This document shows positions 9,781 through 17,643 of a stretch of 64,000 nucleotides of DNA, in pieces (position 1 is the first letter of the stretch; each line of letters begins with the position of its first letter). The DNA lies in assembly GCF_002291425.1 (NCBI RefSeq), contig NZ_CP014136.1:248001-312000 (forward strand), written 5' to 3'. Both the position numbers and the translations under genes were made by a program. The notes under the pieces are model-generated. The model saw nothing but the letters and a program-made list of their open reading frames with translations, searched no databases and had not been told where the DNA came from. The DNA comes from Gibbsiella quercinecans (GTDB lineage: Bacteria; Pseudomonadota; Gammaproteobacteria; Enterobacterales; Enterobacteriaceae).

Positions 9781-10287
9781 TCAGTTCAGCGCTGCCGCCG
9801 TGGGCGCGACGCGTTCGTGCAATTTTTTGCCATAGGCCAGATCGTATACGTCGTAAAAATCAACTTCACCTTTGTTGGCGATGATTTCCCGCACGCGTTC
9901 TTTCAATACCGGGCTAATGCCGGGATGGCTCAACAACGCCTCTACCGCCGCCGGCGACAGCGCACGCGTAAAGTACCATTCACCGTTATAGCAAACGCGC
10001 AGATCGAGCACGCCGATATCTTCAAAGCGGTAGCGCGGTTTGATCTCCAGCAGCAGCATGGCAAACATAAACAGCACGAAGGCGGTAAACATCAAAAACG
10101 AAAGCAGCCCCATATAAGGCACCGGGTACATGACGGCAATCACCGCAAAGTAACCGGCGAACATTGCCAGGCACAAATAGCGATGCTCGCGGGCAAACTT
10201 GCTATTGAAACGCGGTTTGCCATCGCGCCCCTCACGCTTGTTAATGCAATCGATTTCTTCGTTCAGGATCTCTTTGAGTGGGTCCAT
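9781..10287 (-). CDS. ylaC: YlaC-like inner membrane protein
   Basis: A 168-residue protein with a soluble N-terminus, two closely spaced hydrophobic helices at about residues 36-80, and a cytosolic C-terminal domain containing R-Y-R-F-E-D-I-x-V-L-D-x-R-V-C-Y-N-G-E-W-Y. That stretch matches E. coli YlaC, as do the length and the later K-G-E-x-x-F-Y-D segment. The function is unknown. It appears to be a single gene; the C-terminus is a few residues longer than in E. coli. Confidence 0.75.
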   Translation of the reverse strand: MDPLKEILNEEIDCINKREGRDGKPRFNSKFAREHRYLCLAMFAGYFAVIAVMYPVPYMGLLSFLMFTAFVLFMFAMLLLEIKPRYRFEDIGVLDLRVCYNGEWYFTRALSPAAVEALLSHPGISPVLKERVREIIANKGEVDFYDVYDLAYGKKLHERVAPTAAALN

Positions 10288-10461
10288 GGGTACAACCTTA
10301 GCGATGGTTATGCAGGGAATGACGATTGTTTTGATTATCGGCCCCTAAATTAACATAAGTCCCCTTTTGCCGGGTAGATCTGTTGCGCAACGAAAAAGCG
10401 GCTACGGTGATGAGTTGCCGGCTTCAGCGGCTTACACGGCGGAGAGTACGCCAGGCAGCCG

Positions 10462-10758
10462 TTATTCCTTTGAGGTATCCCCCTGGGCAAAGGTGAAGAT
10501 GCGCTGTGCGATGTCATCAGCCTGCTTGATTTTCTGTTGCTGCAACGTATCGCGGCTGTGGATGGCGCGTACATAGGCAATGTCATAAGCCTGATCGATA
10601 GTGGCGATAATATTATCGCGGGTGGTTTTGTCCAGATTCGCAAGGATGGTAGTGATAACCGTCTGATAGACGCTTGAAGCAGCGGTCAATGACTTCTCTC
10701 TGGCCTCTAATGCTGCCACGCGTTCCATGAGCTGTTGCAGTTGATCGTGTTCAGGCAT
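10462..10758 (-). CDS. Small coiled-coil protein of unknown function (98 aa)
   Basis: A 98-residue soluble protein that I do not recognise. Residues 3-25 (QLQQLMERVAALEAREKSL) have a heptad pattern typical of a short coiled coil, followed by a hydrophobic helical segment and a Gln/Lys-rich tail. The ATG was chosen for the GAGG six bases before it, discarding an upstream extension. The gene is separated from ylaC by about 175 bp. Confidence 0.6.
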   Translation of the reverse strand: MPEHDQLQQLMERVAALEAREKSLTAASSVYQTVITTILANLDKTTRDNIIATIDQAYDIAYVRAIHSRDTLQQQKIKQADDIAQRIFTFAQGDTSKE

Positions 10759-11166
10759 AGCGACCTCACTTTGGCGCGACAGAAAATTGTATCTTAATAA
10801 CAAGTTTAGCAAACCACCGGGAAACAGCATGCCGCCAGCCACATTGGCAGCGGATGAAAACGCTGCCAGGCCCAGGGCTTATACGGCCGCATCGTGGCCG
10901 CCCGCAACACAAGAAAAGTTAATGTAACCCACCTCATTTGATCTCATCTTGATATAACGTTAAGCTATATGCATAAAATAATTATCCAACGTATAGCGAT
11001 AAACCTGGAGGATAGATTCAATACATGCGATTTCCACAGCCGATTTCACTAAATCGCTGGCTCTCCAATAGACTACATTAATATTATATATACTGATGTT
11101 TATGCTTCGCACAGCGTGAAGGGAGAGTGCGTTTTCGCGCCGAATAATTTTTTAAGGGATGAGTTC
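10759..11166. other. Intergenic region upstream of proP
   Basis: No gene seen. The right half (10910-11110) is AT-rich and should hold the proP promoters; in E. coli proP is driven by a CRP-repressed P1 and a Fis/RpoS-dependent P2. I see no perfect CRP site here and do not assign individual promoters. Confidence 0.4.
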
Positions 11167-12690
11167 ATGAAGTTAAGAAAAAAGCGCCACACACCGCTAA
11201 ATATCAATGACATAACAATTATTGACGACAGCAAACTGAAAAAAGCCATCACCGCTGCCGCACTGGGTAACGCCGTCGAATGGTTTGACTTTGGTGTTTA
11301 TGGTTTTGTTGCCTATGCTCTTGGGCAAGTGTTTTTCCCCAGCGCCTCACCCGGCGTGCAGATGATCGCCGCACTTGCCACCTTCTCTGTTCCCTTCCTG
11401 GTTCGCCCGCTCGGCGGCGTATTTTTTGGCCGTTTGGGGGATAAATTTGGGCGCCAGAAGGTGTTGTCGGTCACGATCATCATCATGGCCATCAGTACCT
11501 TTTGTATCGGGCTGATACCATCTTATGCCTCAATCGGCATCTGGGCACCTATCCTGCTGCTGCTGGCCAAACTGGCGCAGGGCTTCTCTGTAGGCGGTGA
11601 ATACTCCGGCGCGGCAATCTTTGTGGCCGAGTACTCACCAGACAGAAAACGCGGCCTGATGGGCAGTTGGCTTGATTTCGGTTCCATCGCCGGCTTTGTG
11701 CTTGGCGCCGGTGTGGTGGTGCTGATTTCCAGCATCATCGGCGAAGCCAAATTCCTTGAGTGGGGCTGGCGCCTGCCGTTCTTCCTGGCTGCGCCGTTGG
11801 GCATTATCGGCCTGTATCTGCGCCATGCGCTGGAAGAAACCCCGGCGTTCCAACAACACGTCGACAACATGGAAAAAGGCGATCGCGAGGCGATTCAGAA
11901 CCCGCCAAAGACCTCTTTCCGCGAAATCGCCAACAAAAACTGGAAAAACCTGCTGGTGTGCATGGGGCTGGTGATCTCGACCAACGTTACCTACTACATG
12001 CTGCTGACCTACATGCCGAGCTACCTGTCGCATAACCTCAACTACTCGGAAAGCCATGGCGTGCTGATCATTATCGCCATCATGCTTGGTATGCTGTTTA
12101 TACAGCCGTTAATCGGCCTGACCAGTGACCGCATCGGCCGTAAACCGTTCGTTATCGGCGGCAGCATCGGTATGCTGTTCCTGGCTGTGCCCTGCTTTAT
12201 GCTGATCAACAGCAATGTGATCGGGCTGATCTTTGTGGGCCTGCTGGTGTTGGCAGTATTGTTGAACTCGTTTACCGGCGTGATGGCCTCTACGTTGCCA
12301 GCAATGTTCCCAACGCACATTCGCTACAGCGCGCTGGCGATTTCCTTTAACATCTCCGTTCTGGTTGCCGGTGCAACGCCGACCGTCGCGGCCTGGCTGG
12401 TGGAATCCAGCGGCAATCTGTATATGCCGGCTTACTATCTGATGGTCGTGGCGATTGTTGGTCTGGTCACCGGTCTGTATATGAAGGAAACGGCCAACAA
12501 ACCGCTGCGCGGAGCAACGCCGGCGGCTTCTGACCGCTCTGAAGCGAAAGAGCTGCTGCAAGAAACCTACGACAATATCGAGCTGAAAGTTGATAACATC
12601 AACGATGAGCTGGCCGACCTGCAAGAGCAAATCAACGCACTGGAGAAGAAAAAACAGACGTTGATCGATCAGCACCCGAAACTGGACTGA
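11167..12690 (+). CDS. proP: Proline/glycine betaine/ectoine osmosensing transporter ProP
   Basis: A 507-residue MFS proton symporter in the inner membrane that takes up compatible solutes at high osmolarity. The sequence follows E. coli ProP along its length: N-terminal T-I-I-D-D-x-K-L-x-K-A-I-T-A, helix 1 with E-W-F-D-F-G-V-Y-G, and the inter-helix motif around G-R-L-G-D-K-F-G-R. The C-terminal tail from about residue 465 has the heptad-rich coiled coil (N-I-x-x-x-V-D-x-I-N-D-E-L-A-D-L) that tunes the osmotic set-point. The ATG at 11167 follows AAGGGATGAG; an upstream extension is not conserved. Confidence 0.93.
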   Translation: MKLRKKRHTPLNINDITIIDDSKLKKAITAAALGNAVEWFDFGVYGFVAYALGQVFFPSASPGVQMIAALATFSVPFLVRPLGGVFFGRLGDKFGRQKVLSVTIIIMAISTFCIGLIPSYASIGIWAPILLLLAKLAQGFSVGGEYSGAAIFVAEYSPDRKRGLMGSWLDFGSIAGFVLGAGVVVLISSIIGEAKFLEWGWRLPFFLAAPLGIIGLYLRHALEETPAFQQHVDNMEKGDREAIQNPPKTSFREIANKNWKNLLVCMGLVISTNVTYYMLLTYMPSYLSHNLNYSESHGVLIIIAIMLGMLFIQPLIGLTSDRIGRKPFVIGGSIGMLFLAVPCFMLINSNVIGLIFVGLLVLAVLLNSFTGVMASTLPAMFPTHIRYSALAISFNISVLVAGATPTVAAWLVESSGNLYMPAYYLMVVAIVGLVTGLYMKETANKPLRGATPAASDRSEAKELLQETYDNIELKVDNINDELADLQEQINALEKKKQTLIDQHPKLD

Positions 12691-12699
12691 TCGCAACCG

Positions 12700-12726
12700 G
12701 GCCTTATCCCTTTGCGGGGTAAGGCC
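12700..12726. terminator. Hairpin between proP and the convergent cupin gene
   Basis: An 11-bp stem (GGCCTTATCCC / GGGGTAAGGCC, one G-T pair) with a five-base loop lies ten bases after the proP stop. No U-tract on the proP side. Confidence 0.5.
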
Positions 12727-12735
12727 GCCGTCCCG

Positions 12736-13101
12736 CTAACCTTCCCCACCGTTAGCGGGGCTTATTCGTTCTGCATTCTCGCCTGCCAATGAAATCCCTA
12801 TCATCACCGTCGTTGTCTCAGCAGCGTTCCACACGGAATGCGGGATACTGCCTGTAATTATTTTCGCCTCATTCGGGCCGATAACAAACGCCTCATCCCC
12901 CGCGACGATCTTCGCTTTGCCACTGACAACAATAAATAAATGTGCGTGAGAATGGGTATGCGCGGTCGTGGGGCCACCGCCGCCCGGCGCCAGATAAGCG
13001 ATAGCCCCGTCAATCACATTGCCGCATTCGGCAAACAGTTTTTTCGCTAAAAAATTGATATGCGCCGGCGGTGTAACAAAACCTACTGTATTTTCACTCA
13101 T
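12736..13101 (-). CDS. Cupin-domain protein
   Basis: A 121-residue single-domain cupin. The first cupin motif is seen as H48-x-H50-x-H52-x-H54 followed by a glycine and beta strands; the second motif ends in G-S-I-P-H-S-V-W-N. The histidines should bind a metal ion (Fe, Mn or Ni). Such proteins can be dioxygenases, isomerases or sugar-binding folds, and nothing here tells which. It is monocistronic and convergent with proP. Confidence 0.75.
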   Translation of the reverse strand: MSENTVGFVTPPAHINFLAKKLFAECGNVIDGAIAYLAPGGGGPTTAHTHSHAHLFIVVSGKAKIVAGDEAFVIGPNEAKIITGSIPHSVWNAAETTTVMIGISLAGENAERISPANGGEG

Positions 13102-13283
13102 TAACGATCCTCTAATCTGATTACATCCTGCCCTTATACTGCGTCACGGGATAAGCGCCACAGCCAAAAACCTTGCTCCAGCGGCAGGGCTACTTTTTTT
13201 AGGATTATTGTGAAATAACGCGCATTGCCCCCAGAGTTTGCTACGCTTTATTCTGACTTTTACAACAAAACCAAGGAGTAGAT

Positions 13284-13532
13284 ATGTTTGGGAAAGCAGA
13301 AGATAAAGTAAAAGAAGCCGCTGGTGCGGCCCAGGAAGCTTACGGTGATGCCACCGACTCACCCGAGCATCAGGTTAAGGGCGCTGCGCGTAAATACGTT
13401 TCTCAGGCCAGCTATGCGGCCCGTGATGCTGCAGACACCGTCAGAGGCCAGGTTGAATCAAACCCGCTGGCCGGCGTTGCTATCGCAGCCGCAGTGGGTA
13501 TCGTATTTGGCTACCTGCTTGGCCGTAAATAA
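13284..13532 (+). CDS. CsbD-like / DUF883 (ElaB-YqjD-type) stress protein
   Basis: An 82-residue protein in two parts. Residues 1-40 resemble CsbD stress proteins (K-A-E-D-K-V-K-E-A-A-G-A-A-Q-E-A-Y-G-D pattern, helical and charged). Residues 55-82 resemble the C-terminus of the ElaB/YqjD/YgaM family: V-E-x-N-P-L, a glycine-rich transmembrane helix ending G-Y-L-L-G-R. YqjD-type proteins are tail-anchored in the inner membrane and bind stationary-phase ribosomes. A ribosome binding site (AAGGAG) lies seven bases upstream. Induction by osmotic or stationary-phase stress is likely but not shown by the sequence. Confidence 0.75.
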   Translation: MFGKAEDKVKEAAGAAQEAYGDATDSPEHQVKGAARKYVSQASYAARDAADTVRGQVESNPLAGVAIAAAVGIVFGYLLGRK

Positions 13533-13824
13533 CCGCTAATGTGAACATGCCGACCAGCGCAAGCTGGTTGGTATTCCCTTTCTGGCCTTCCCAGCCGTGC
13601 CCTCACGGGCCAAACGCTCCCAAAGACATTCCATTTCGACTTGTGTGCCAACGCATGGCTGTATTGCCCGGCGGCGTCAGATCATTACGCCACTTGAGTG
13701 CGCCCGCGCTAATGCAATAATCACATACTATTAATATGGATTAAATTATTTAGCAAAGATATTCTATGAGGATTACACCTATCCACATGAAAGATATGAT
13801 AGTTTTAACCAACAGGGAATTATT

Positions 13825-14490
13825 GTGATTAGAATAATGATCGCTGGAGCTTTACTGGTTGCTCATTTGGCAACCGCTGGGACCATCGTCACGAAAAAAG
13901 ACGAGATTAAAAACGCCAAGGTAAAAACCGCCGGCATTTATTTTTCGGGGGAAGTAAACGATGAGAGTGCGATCAATATTATCGCCGCGGTAACCGAGAT
14001 CGCCGATACCTTCCCACACGCAGAGAAAGTGGTGCTCTACATTAACAGCAGTGGCGGCGACATGGATGCCGGCTATACGATTTACGCCGCGCTCAAAAAT
14101 TCACCGATAAAGCTTGAAACCGTTAATACCGCCATGACGGGCTCTGCCGCCACCATGATCTACTGCGCGGCTGATGCGCGCTACGCAACCCCGCTCTCGC
14201 ATTTTCTTCTGCACCCGTCAGCCGCGGCAAATATTGGTAAAGACTACGTCAAACCAGACGAAGCAAGATTACTGGCTGAACAGAACGATATGTATAACCA
14301 GTTATTTTTCGATATCTATCGCAGTTGCACCCGGCTCCCCGCCCCCCAGATAAAAAACATCCTGTCGGCCGAAAACAACAGGCTGATGCCTGACATTGTG
14401 AAAGCCACAGAGTATGGCCTGGTTACCAAAGGGATAAAAGAAAAGGAACGCTATGATGTCAGCTACTTCATTAGCGGCAAGGGGAACTAG
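13825..14490 (+). CDS. Exported ClpP/SppA-fold protein with altered active site
   Basis: A 221-residue protein that starts at GTG six bases after AGGGAA. Residues 1-19 form a likely signal peptide (short basic start, hydrophobic core, A-T-A-G), so it is probably periplasmic. The rest has the ClpP/crotonase-like serine-protease fold: Y-I-N-S-S-G-G-D (oxyanion region), G-S-A-A-T-M where ClpP has G-Q-A-A-S-M, L-L-H130-P at the catalytic His, and E-Y-G-L-V near the end. The nucleophile position appears to be Thr110 (Ser107 is nearby) and the Asp position Asn185, so classical ClpP activity is doubtful. Proteins of this type exist in Proteobacteria without known function. It stands alone. Confidence 0.65.
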   Translation: MIRIMIAGALLVAHLATAGTIVTKKDEIKNAKVKTAGIYFSGEVNDESAINIIAAVTEIADTFPHAEKVVLYINSSGGDMDAGYTIYAALKNSPIKLETVNTAMTGSAATMIYCAADARYATPLSHFLLHPSAAANIGKDYVKPDEARLLAEQNDMYNQLFFDIYRSCTRLPAPQIKNILSAENNRLMPDIVKATEYGLVTKGIKEKERYDVSYFISGKGN

Positions 14491-14534
14491 TTCAGTTAGC
14501 AACCCATCATGGCATAAAGCACGGCGACTGCCAG

Positions 14535-14557
14535 CCAGGGCCGAGAACCGGCCCTGG
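14535..14557. terminator. Perfect hairpin after the ClpP-like gene
   Basis: CCAGGGCCG-AGAAC-CGGCCCTGG, a perfect 9-bp stem 44 bases after the stop codon; moderately T-rich sequence follows on the + strand. Confidence 0.55.
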
Positions 14558-14622
14558 TATTGCATTGAAGAAAACCGTTAACTGAACGTCGTCAACAGGG
14601 CCGGCGCACCAAATTTCAGGCA

Positions 14623-14646
14623 TAAAAAAACCGCCTTTCGGCGGTT
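14623..14646 (-). terminator. Rho-independent terminator of the tRNA operon
   Basis: Read leftward: AACCGCC-GAAA-GGCGGTT and then a run of T. A canonical terminator 46 bases after the tRNA-Leu 3' end. Confidence 0.85.
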
Positions 14647-14691
14647 CAAACATTGCTTACATCGTTATGATTTTAATAAGCTTTTATTCCC

Positions 14692-14777
14692 TGGTACCCG
14701 GAGCGGGACTTGAACCCGCACAGCCATAAGCCGAGGGATTTTAAATCCCTTGTGTCTACCGATTCCACCACCCGGGC
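14692..14777 (-). tRNA. leuZ: tRNA-Leu (UAA)
   Basis: An 86-nt gene whose product folds as a class II tRNA with a long variable arm and encoded CCA end. The anticodon loop reads ATTTAAAAT, giving anticodon TAA. It is nearly identical to E. coli leuZ and differs mainly in the variable-arm loop, which is one base shorter. The acceptor stem GCCCGGG pairs with CCGGGT, the last pair being a wobble. Confidence 0.95.
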
Positions 14778-14787
14778 TCGGGAAAAT

Positions 14788-14861
14788 TGGAGGCGCGTTC
14801 CGGAGTCGAACCGGACTAGACGGATTTGCAATCCGCTACATAACCGCTTTGTTAACGCGCC
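14788..14861 (-). tRNA. cysT: tRNA-Cys (GCA)
   Basis: A 74-nt gene with acceptor stem GGCGCGT/ACGCGCC, encoded CCA and anticodon GCA (loop ATTGCAAAT). It is near-identical to E. coli cysT. It lies ten bases before tRNA-Leu in the same transcript, as in the E. coli glyW-cysT-leuZ operon, but no tRNA-Gly precedes it here. Confidence 0.95.
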
Positions 14862-15529
14862 GTAATTCTGTTTGCCTTTCGGCTTAAAGCCGGTACAACC
14901 CGCTTTAATGTGATTCTCTTAGGACATTCGACTAAGAACTTTAACGCCTAACCATTTGATTTAAATGATTTTTTGCCCGTTCCGTTTCAGGAATGGTCGC
15001 TATTATGTACCGGTTCGTGGTGCATGGCAAGCCCTTTCTGCCCCTTCCTGGCTCAACTGGTTACAATTGCCTCAAAGGCGCTAAAATCCGTTGAACAATT
15101 GAACTTAATGCACAAATTTTATCATACAACATTCACTTAGCGCTTGAAAAGCCGCCAAAAAAACTATGCTTTCCCACCCTGCTACTAACCTATTGCTTTA
15201 GTATTGTGCTGGTTTTGGCGTCAAACTGCGATTTACCGGCTGAAACGCCCCACACAGCCTGCACGTAGTGCTTCACCAGCACCTGCACACGGTTAATCGT
15301 AGCATCCGTTTACCTTATTGCGTCAGGTGGAAAGCCCGGCGTAACGGCCTGCCCCCAGTTCAATAACCGCCTTTTGCATTCGATCACAGAAAAAATGGCG
15401 ACCATCTGCAATACTCACAATGTTAATTTATTGTTAATAAAAATAGATAAAGAGCAGCCAGCAAGGACTGTTCGTCTTGATAACCGTTTCTGGGCTTTGG
15501 GCAAAACGTCAATTCAGGAGTACACGACT
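14862..15529. other. Intergenic region between the tRNA operon and acoR
   Basis: About 670 bp without a recognisable gene. It should contain the divergent promoters for the tRNA pair (leftward) and acoR (rightward). An open frame extends upstream of the acoR start to a TTG at 15374, but that extension is lysine/isoleucine-rich, unlike AcoR N-termini, and lacks a good ribosome binding site. No second tRNA, repeat or remnant gene could be identified. Confidence 0.4.
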
Positions 15530-17500
15530 GTGAATCAACACCAGCGCGACCACATTGACACGGTAGTCGAAACCATTAACGGAACTCCCGCCTCAGCCAC
15601 CCTGCAGAGCTACGATCGGCTTATCCGCGATTCCTGGCAACGCTGCGTTAACGATCACGGGCTTGATCCTAGCCGCATGCAAGACGCGCGCATCCTCACC
15701 TGGCACGAACTGCGCGAACACCAGGAAAACCTGGAAGAGTTCAGGCGTATCGCCCATCAGGGCATGGAGCGCCTGTTTCACCACATTGCACCGGCGGGCT
15801 ATGTGGTGCTGCTGAATAACGCCAAAGGCATCACCGTTGATTATCTGGGCGACGCCAACGCCGAAATCAGCCTGCGGCGCGCCGGGTTATTCCTGGGCGC
15901 CGAATGGTCAGAGGCCTGTGCCGGCACATGCGCCGTAGGCACCGCCCTGGCAACCGGTGAAGCGCTCACGGTGCACCAGGGCGATCACTTCGACGCCACC
16001 CACATCCCGCTGACCTGTACTGCCGTCCCGCTGTTCGATCCGCAAGGGCAACTGCACGCGATATTGGATATCTCCGCACTCAACTCGCCACAGCCCAAAT
16101 CCAGCCAGCAGTTGGCGCTGCAAATCGCCCGCATTTATGCCAGCCAGATTGAAAACGCCTATTTTGAACACCTGCACCGTAGCGACTGGATGCTCAAGCT
16201 TAGCACGTCATACCCGTTAGTTAACGTCAACCCGGACTATCTGCTGGCCTTTGACGCCAGCGGTAAAATCGTGGGGCATAACCACCCGGCCTTGCGCCTG
16301 TTGCAAAATGAACTTGGCCTGCCGGCGCCAACGCAGCACGCGGCCAGCCCGCTGTTAGGGCTGCGCTTTGAGCAGGTTTTCAACGCCAGCTTCGATAAAC
16401 TGCCGAACTACCTGCATACCGAGGGCCTGCGGCCATGCACCATTAATCTGGCGAACAGCGATAACACGCTATTCGTTACCGCCCAACAGCCGATCAACCG
16501 CCGCGGCCGGCGTATGGCGGGCGCATCAGCCATCTTGCCCACCCCGTTAAAAGCCATCAGCGGCGGCGATCCGGCGTTACAGGTGCAGTTACAGCGCGCG
16601 ATGAAGCTGGTGAATACCCCGGTGAACCTGTTTATCCACGGCGAAACCGGCTGTGGCAAGGAGTTCTTTGCCCGGGCGTTACACCAGGCGGGCAACCGCT
16701 GCCAGCGGCCGTTTATCGCCGTTAACTGCGCGGCGATCCCGCCCTCGCTGATTGAAAGCGAACTGTTCGGCGCCATGCCGGGCAGCTTTTCCGGCGCCGG
16801 TAATAAACCACGCCGCGGGCTCATTCAGGAAGCCGATGGCGGCAGCCTGTTCCTGGATGAAATTGGCGATATGCCGCTGGAAATGCAGACGCGCCTGCTG
16901 CGCGTGCTGGCGGAGCGCGAAGTGTTGCCGGTGGGCGCCACCCGCCCGATACCGGTTGATATCCGGGTCATCTCTGCTTCCCACCGGGCGCTGGAACGGC
17001 TGATCGCCGCAGGCGCATTCCGTGAGGATCTCTATTACCGCCTGCTTGGCGCCCGTATCAGCCTGCCGCCATTGCGTGAGCGCAGCGATCTGGACTGGCT
17101 GATTGACAATATGCTGGCGGGCAAGCGTTGCACGCTCACCGCCAAAGCCAGGGCGCACCTGCACCGCCACCGCTGGCCGGGCAACCTACGCGAACTGCGC
17201 AATGCGCTGGAATACGCCTGCGCCATCTGCGAAAACGCCTGTATTCACCCCGATGATCTGCCCGAAGAACTGCAACAGCCCGCCGCAGCACCGCCTGCCG
17301 AAACGGCTACGCCGGCGCGCCCAAACACCATCACCTCCGCCACTTGCCCCGAAGGCCAGGCGCTGATACAGCACCTGCGGGCGGCGCAGTGGAACCATAG
17401 CGCGGTCGCCCGCCAACTGGGGATCAGCCGCATGACGCTTTACCGCCGCATGCAGCGCTTGGGTATCCGCTCGCCAAACCAAACCGATACCCGCTGCTGA
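15530..17500 (+). CDS. acoR: Sigma-54-dependent acetoin catabolism activator AcoR
   Basis: A 656-residue activator of the NtrC class. Order: N-terminal segment with I-R-D-S-W-Q-R-C, a GAF domain (about 60-230), a PAS-like linker, the AAA+ sigma-54 domain (about 340-560; Walker A G-E-T-G-C-G-K-E at 371-378, Walker B L-F-L-D-E-I-G-D), and a C-terminal Fis-type helix-turn-helix (V-A-R-Q-L-G-I-S-R-M-T-L-Y-R-R). The sigma-54 contact loop reads G-S-F-S-G-A (418-423) rather than G-A-F-T-G-A. The GTG start was chosen because AGGAG lies nine bases upstream and the length then fits the family. It stands directly upstream of acoX and of a good sigma-54 promoter, so it should switch on the aco genes when acetoin is present. 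Confidence 0.88.
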   Translation: MNQHQRDHIDTVVETINGTPASATLQSYDRLIRDSWQRCVNDHGLDPSRMQDARILTWHELREHQENLEEFRRIAHQGMERLFHHIAPAGYVVLLNNAKGITVDYLGDANAEISLRRAGLFLGAEWSEACAGTCAVGTALATGEALTVHQGDHFDATHIPLTCTAVPLFDPQGQLHAILDISALNSPQPKSSQQLALQIARIYASQIENAYFEHLHRSDWMLKLSTSYPLVNVNPDYLLAFDASGKIVGHNHPALRLLQNELGLPAPTQHAASPLLGLRFEQVFNASFDKLPNYLHTEGLRPCTINLANSDNTLFVTAQQPINRRGRRMAGASAILPTPLKAISGGDPALQVQLQRAMKLVNTPVNLFIHGETGCGKEFFARALHQAGNRCQRPFIAVNCAAIPPSLIESELFGAMPGSFSGAGNKPRRGLIQEADGGSLFLDEIGDMPLEMQTRLLRVLAEREVLPVGATRPIPVDIRVISASHRALERLIAAGAFREDLYYRLLGARISLPPLRERSDLDWLIDNMLAGKRCTLTAKARAHLHRHRWPGNLRELRNALEYACAICENACIHPDDLPEELQQPAAAPPAETATPARPNTITSATCPEGQALIQHLRAAQWNHSAVARQLGISRMTLYRRMQRLGIRSPNQTDTRC

Positions 17501-17517
17501 TCTGTCTCAATTGGCCG

Positions 17518-17529
17518 GTGACACCTGTA
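17518..17529 (+). promoter_or_regulatory. Candidate AcoR upstream activating sequence
   Basis: GTGACACCTGTA, part of an interrupted palindrome GGTGA-N8-TCACC, lies 65 bp upstream of the -24 element of the acoX promoter. The identical 12-mer occurs on the other strand at 24937-24948, upstream of the zinc-dependent butanediol dehydrogenase gene. Binding by AcoR is inferred. Confidence 0.5.
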
Positions 17530-17592
17530 TCACCCTCGCCGGCAATCGCTGAAAAAACCAAATAACATACTGATTTTAAACCACAACAAAAC

Positions 17593-17609
17593 CTGGCCCG
17601 GAATTTGCG
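17593..17609 (+). promoter_or_regulatory. Sigma-54 (-24/-12) promoter of acoXABC
   Basis: CTGGCCCG-GAAT-TTGCG matches the sigma-54 consensus YTGGCACG-N4-TTGCW with one change in the -24 box and exact spacing. It lies 35 bases upstream of the acoX start and directly after acoR, which encodes a sigma-54 activator. Confidence 0.85.
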
Positions 17610-17643
17610 ATAGCGATTTCAGTTGATGACAAGAGGTGCTCCC

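Noticed and set aside
15374-15529. Longer AcoR reading from the TTG at 15374
   Set aside because: The extra 52 residues have AT-rich codons, no similarity to AcoR N-termini and no binding site, while a GTG at 15530 is well spaced from AGGAG.
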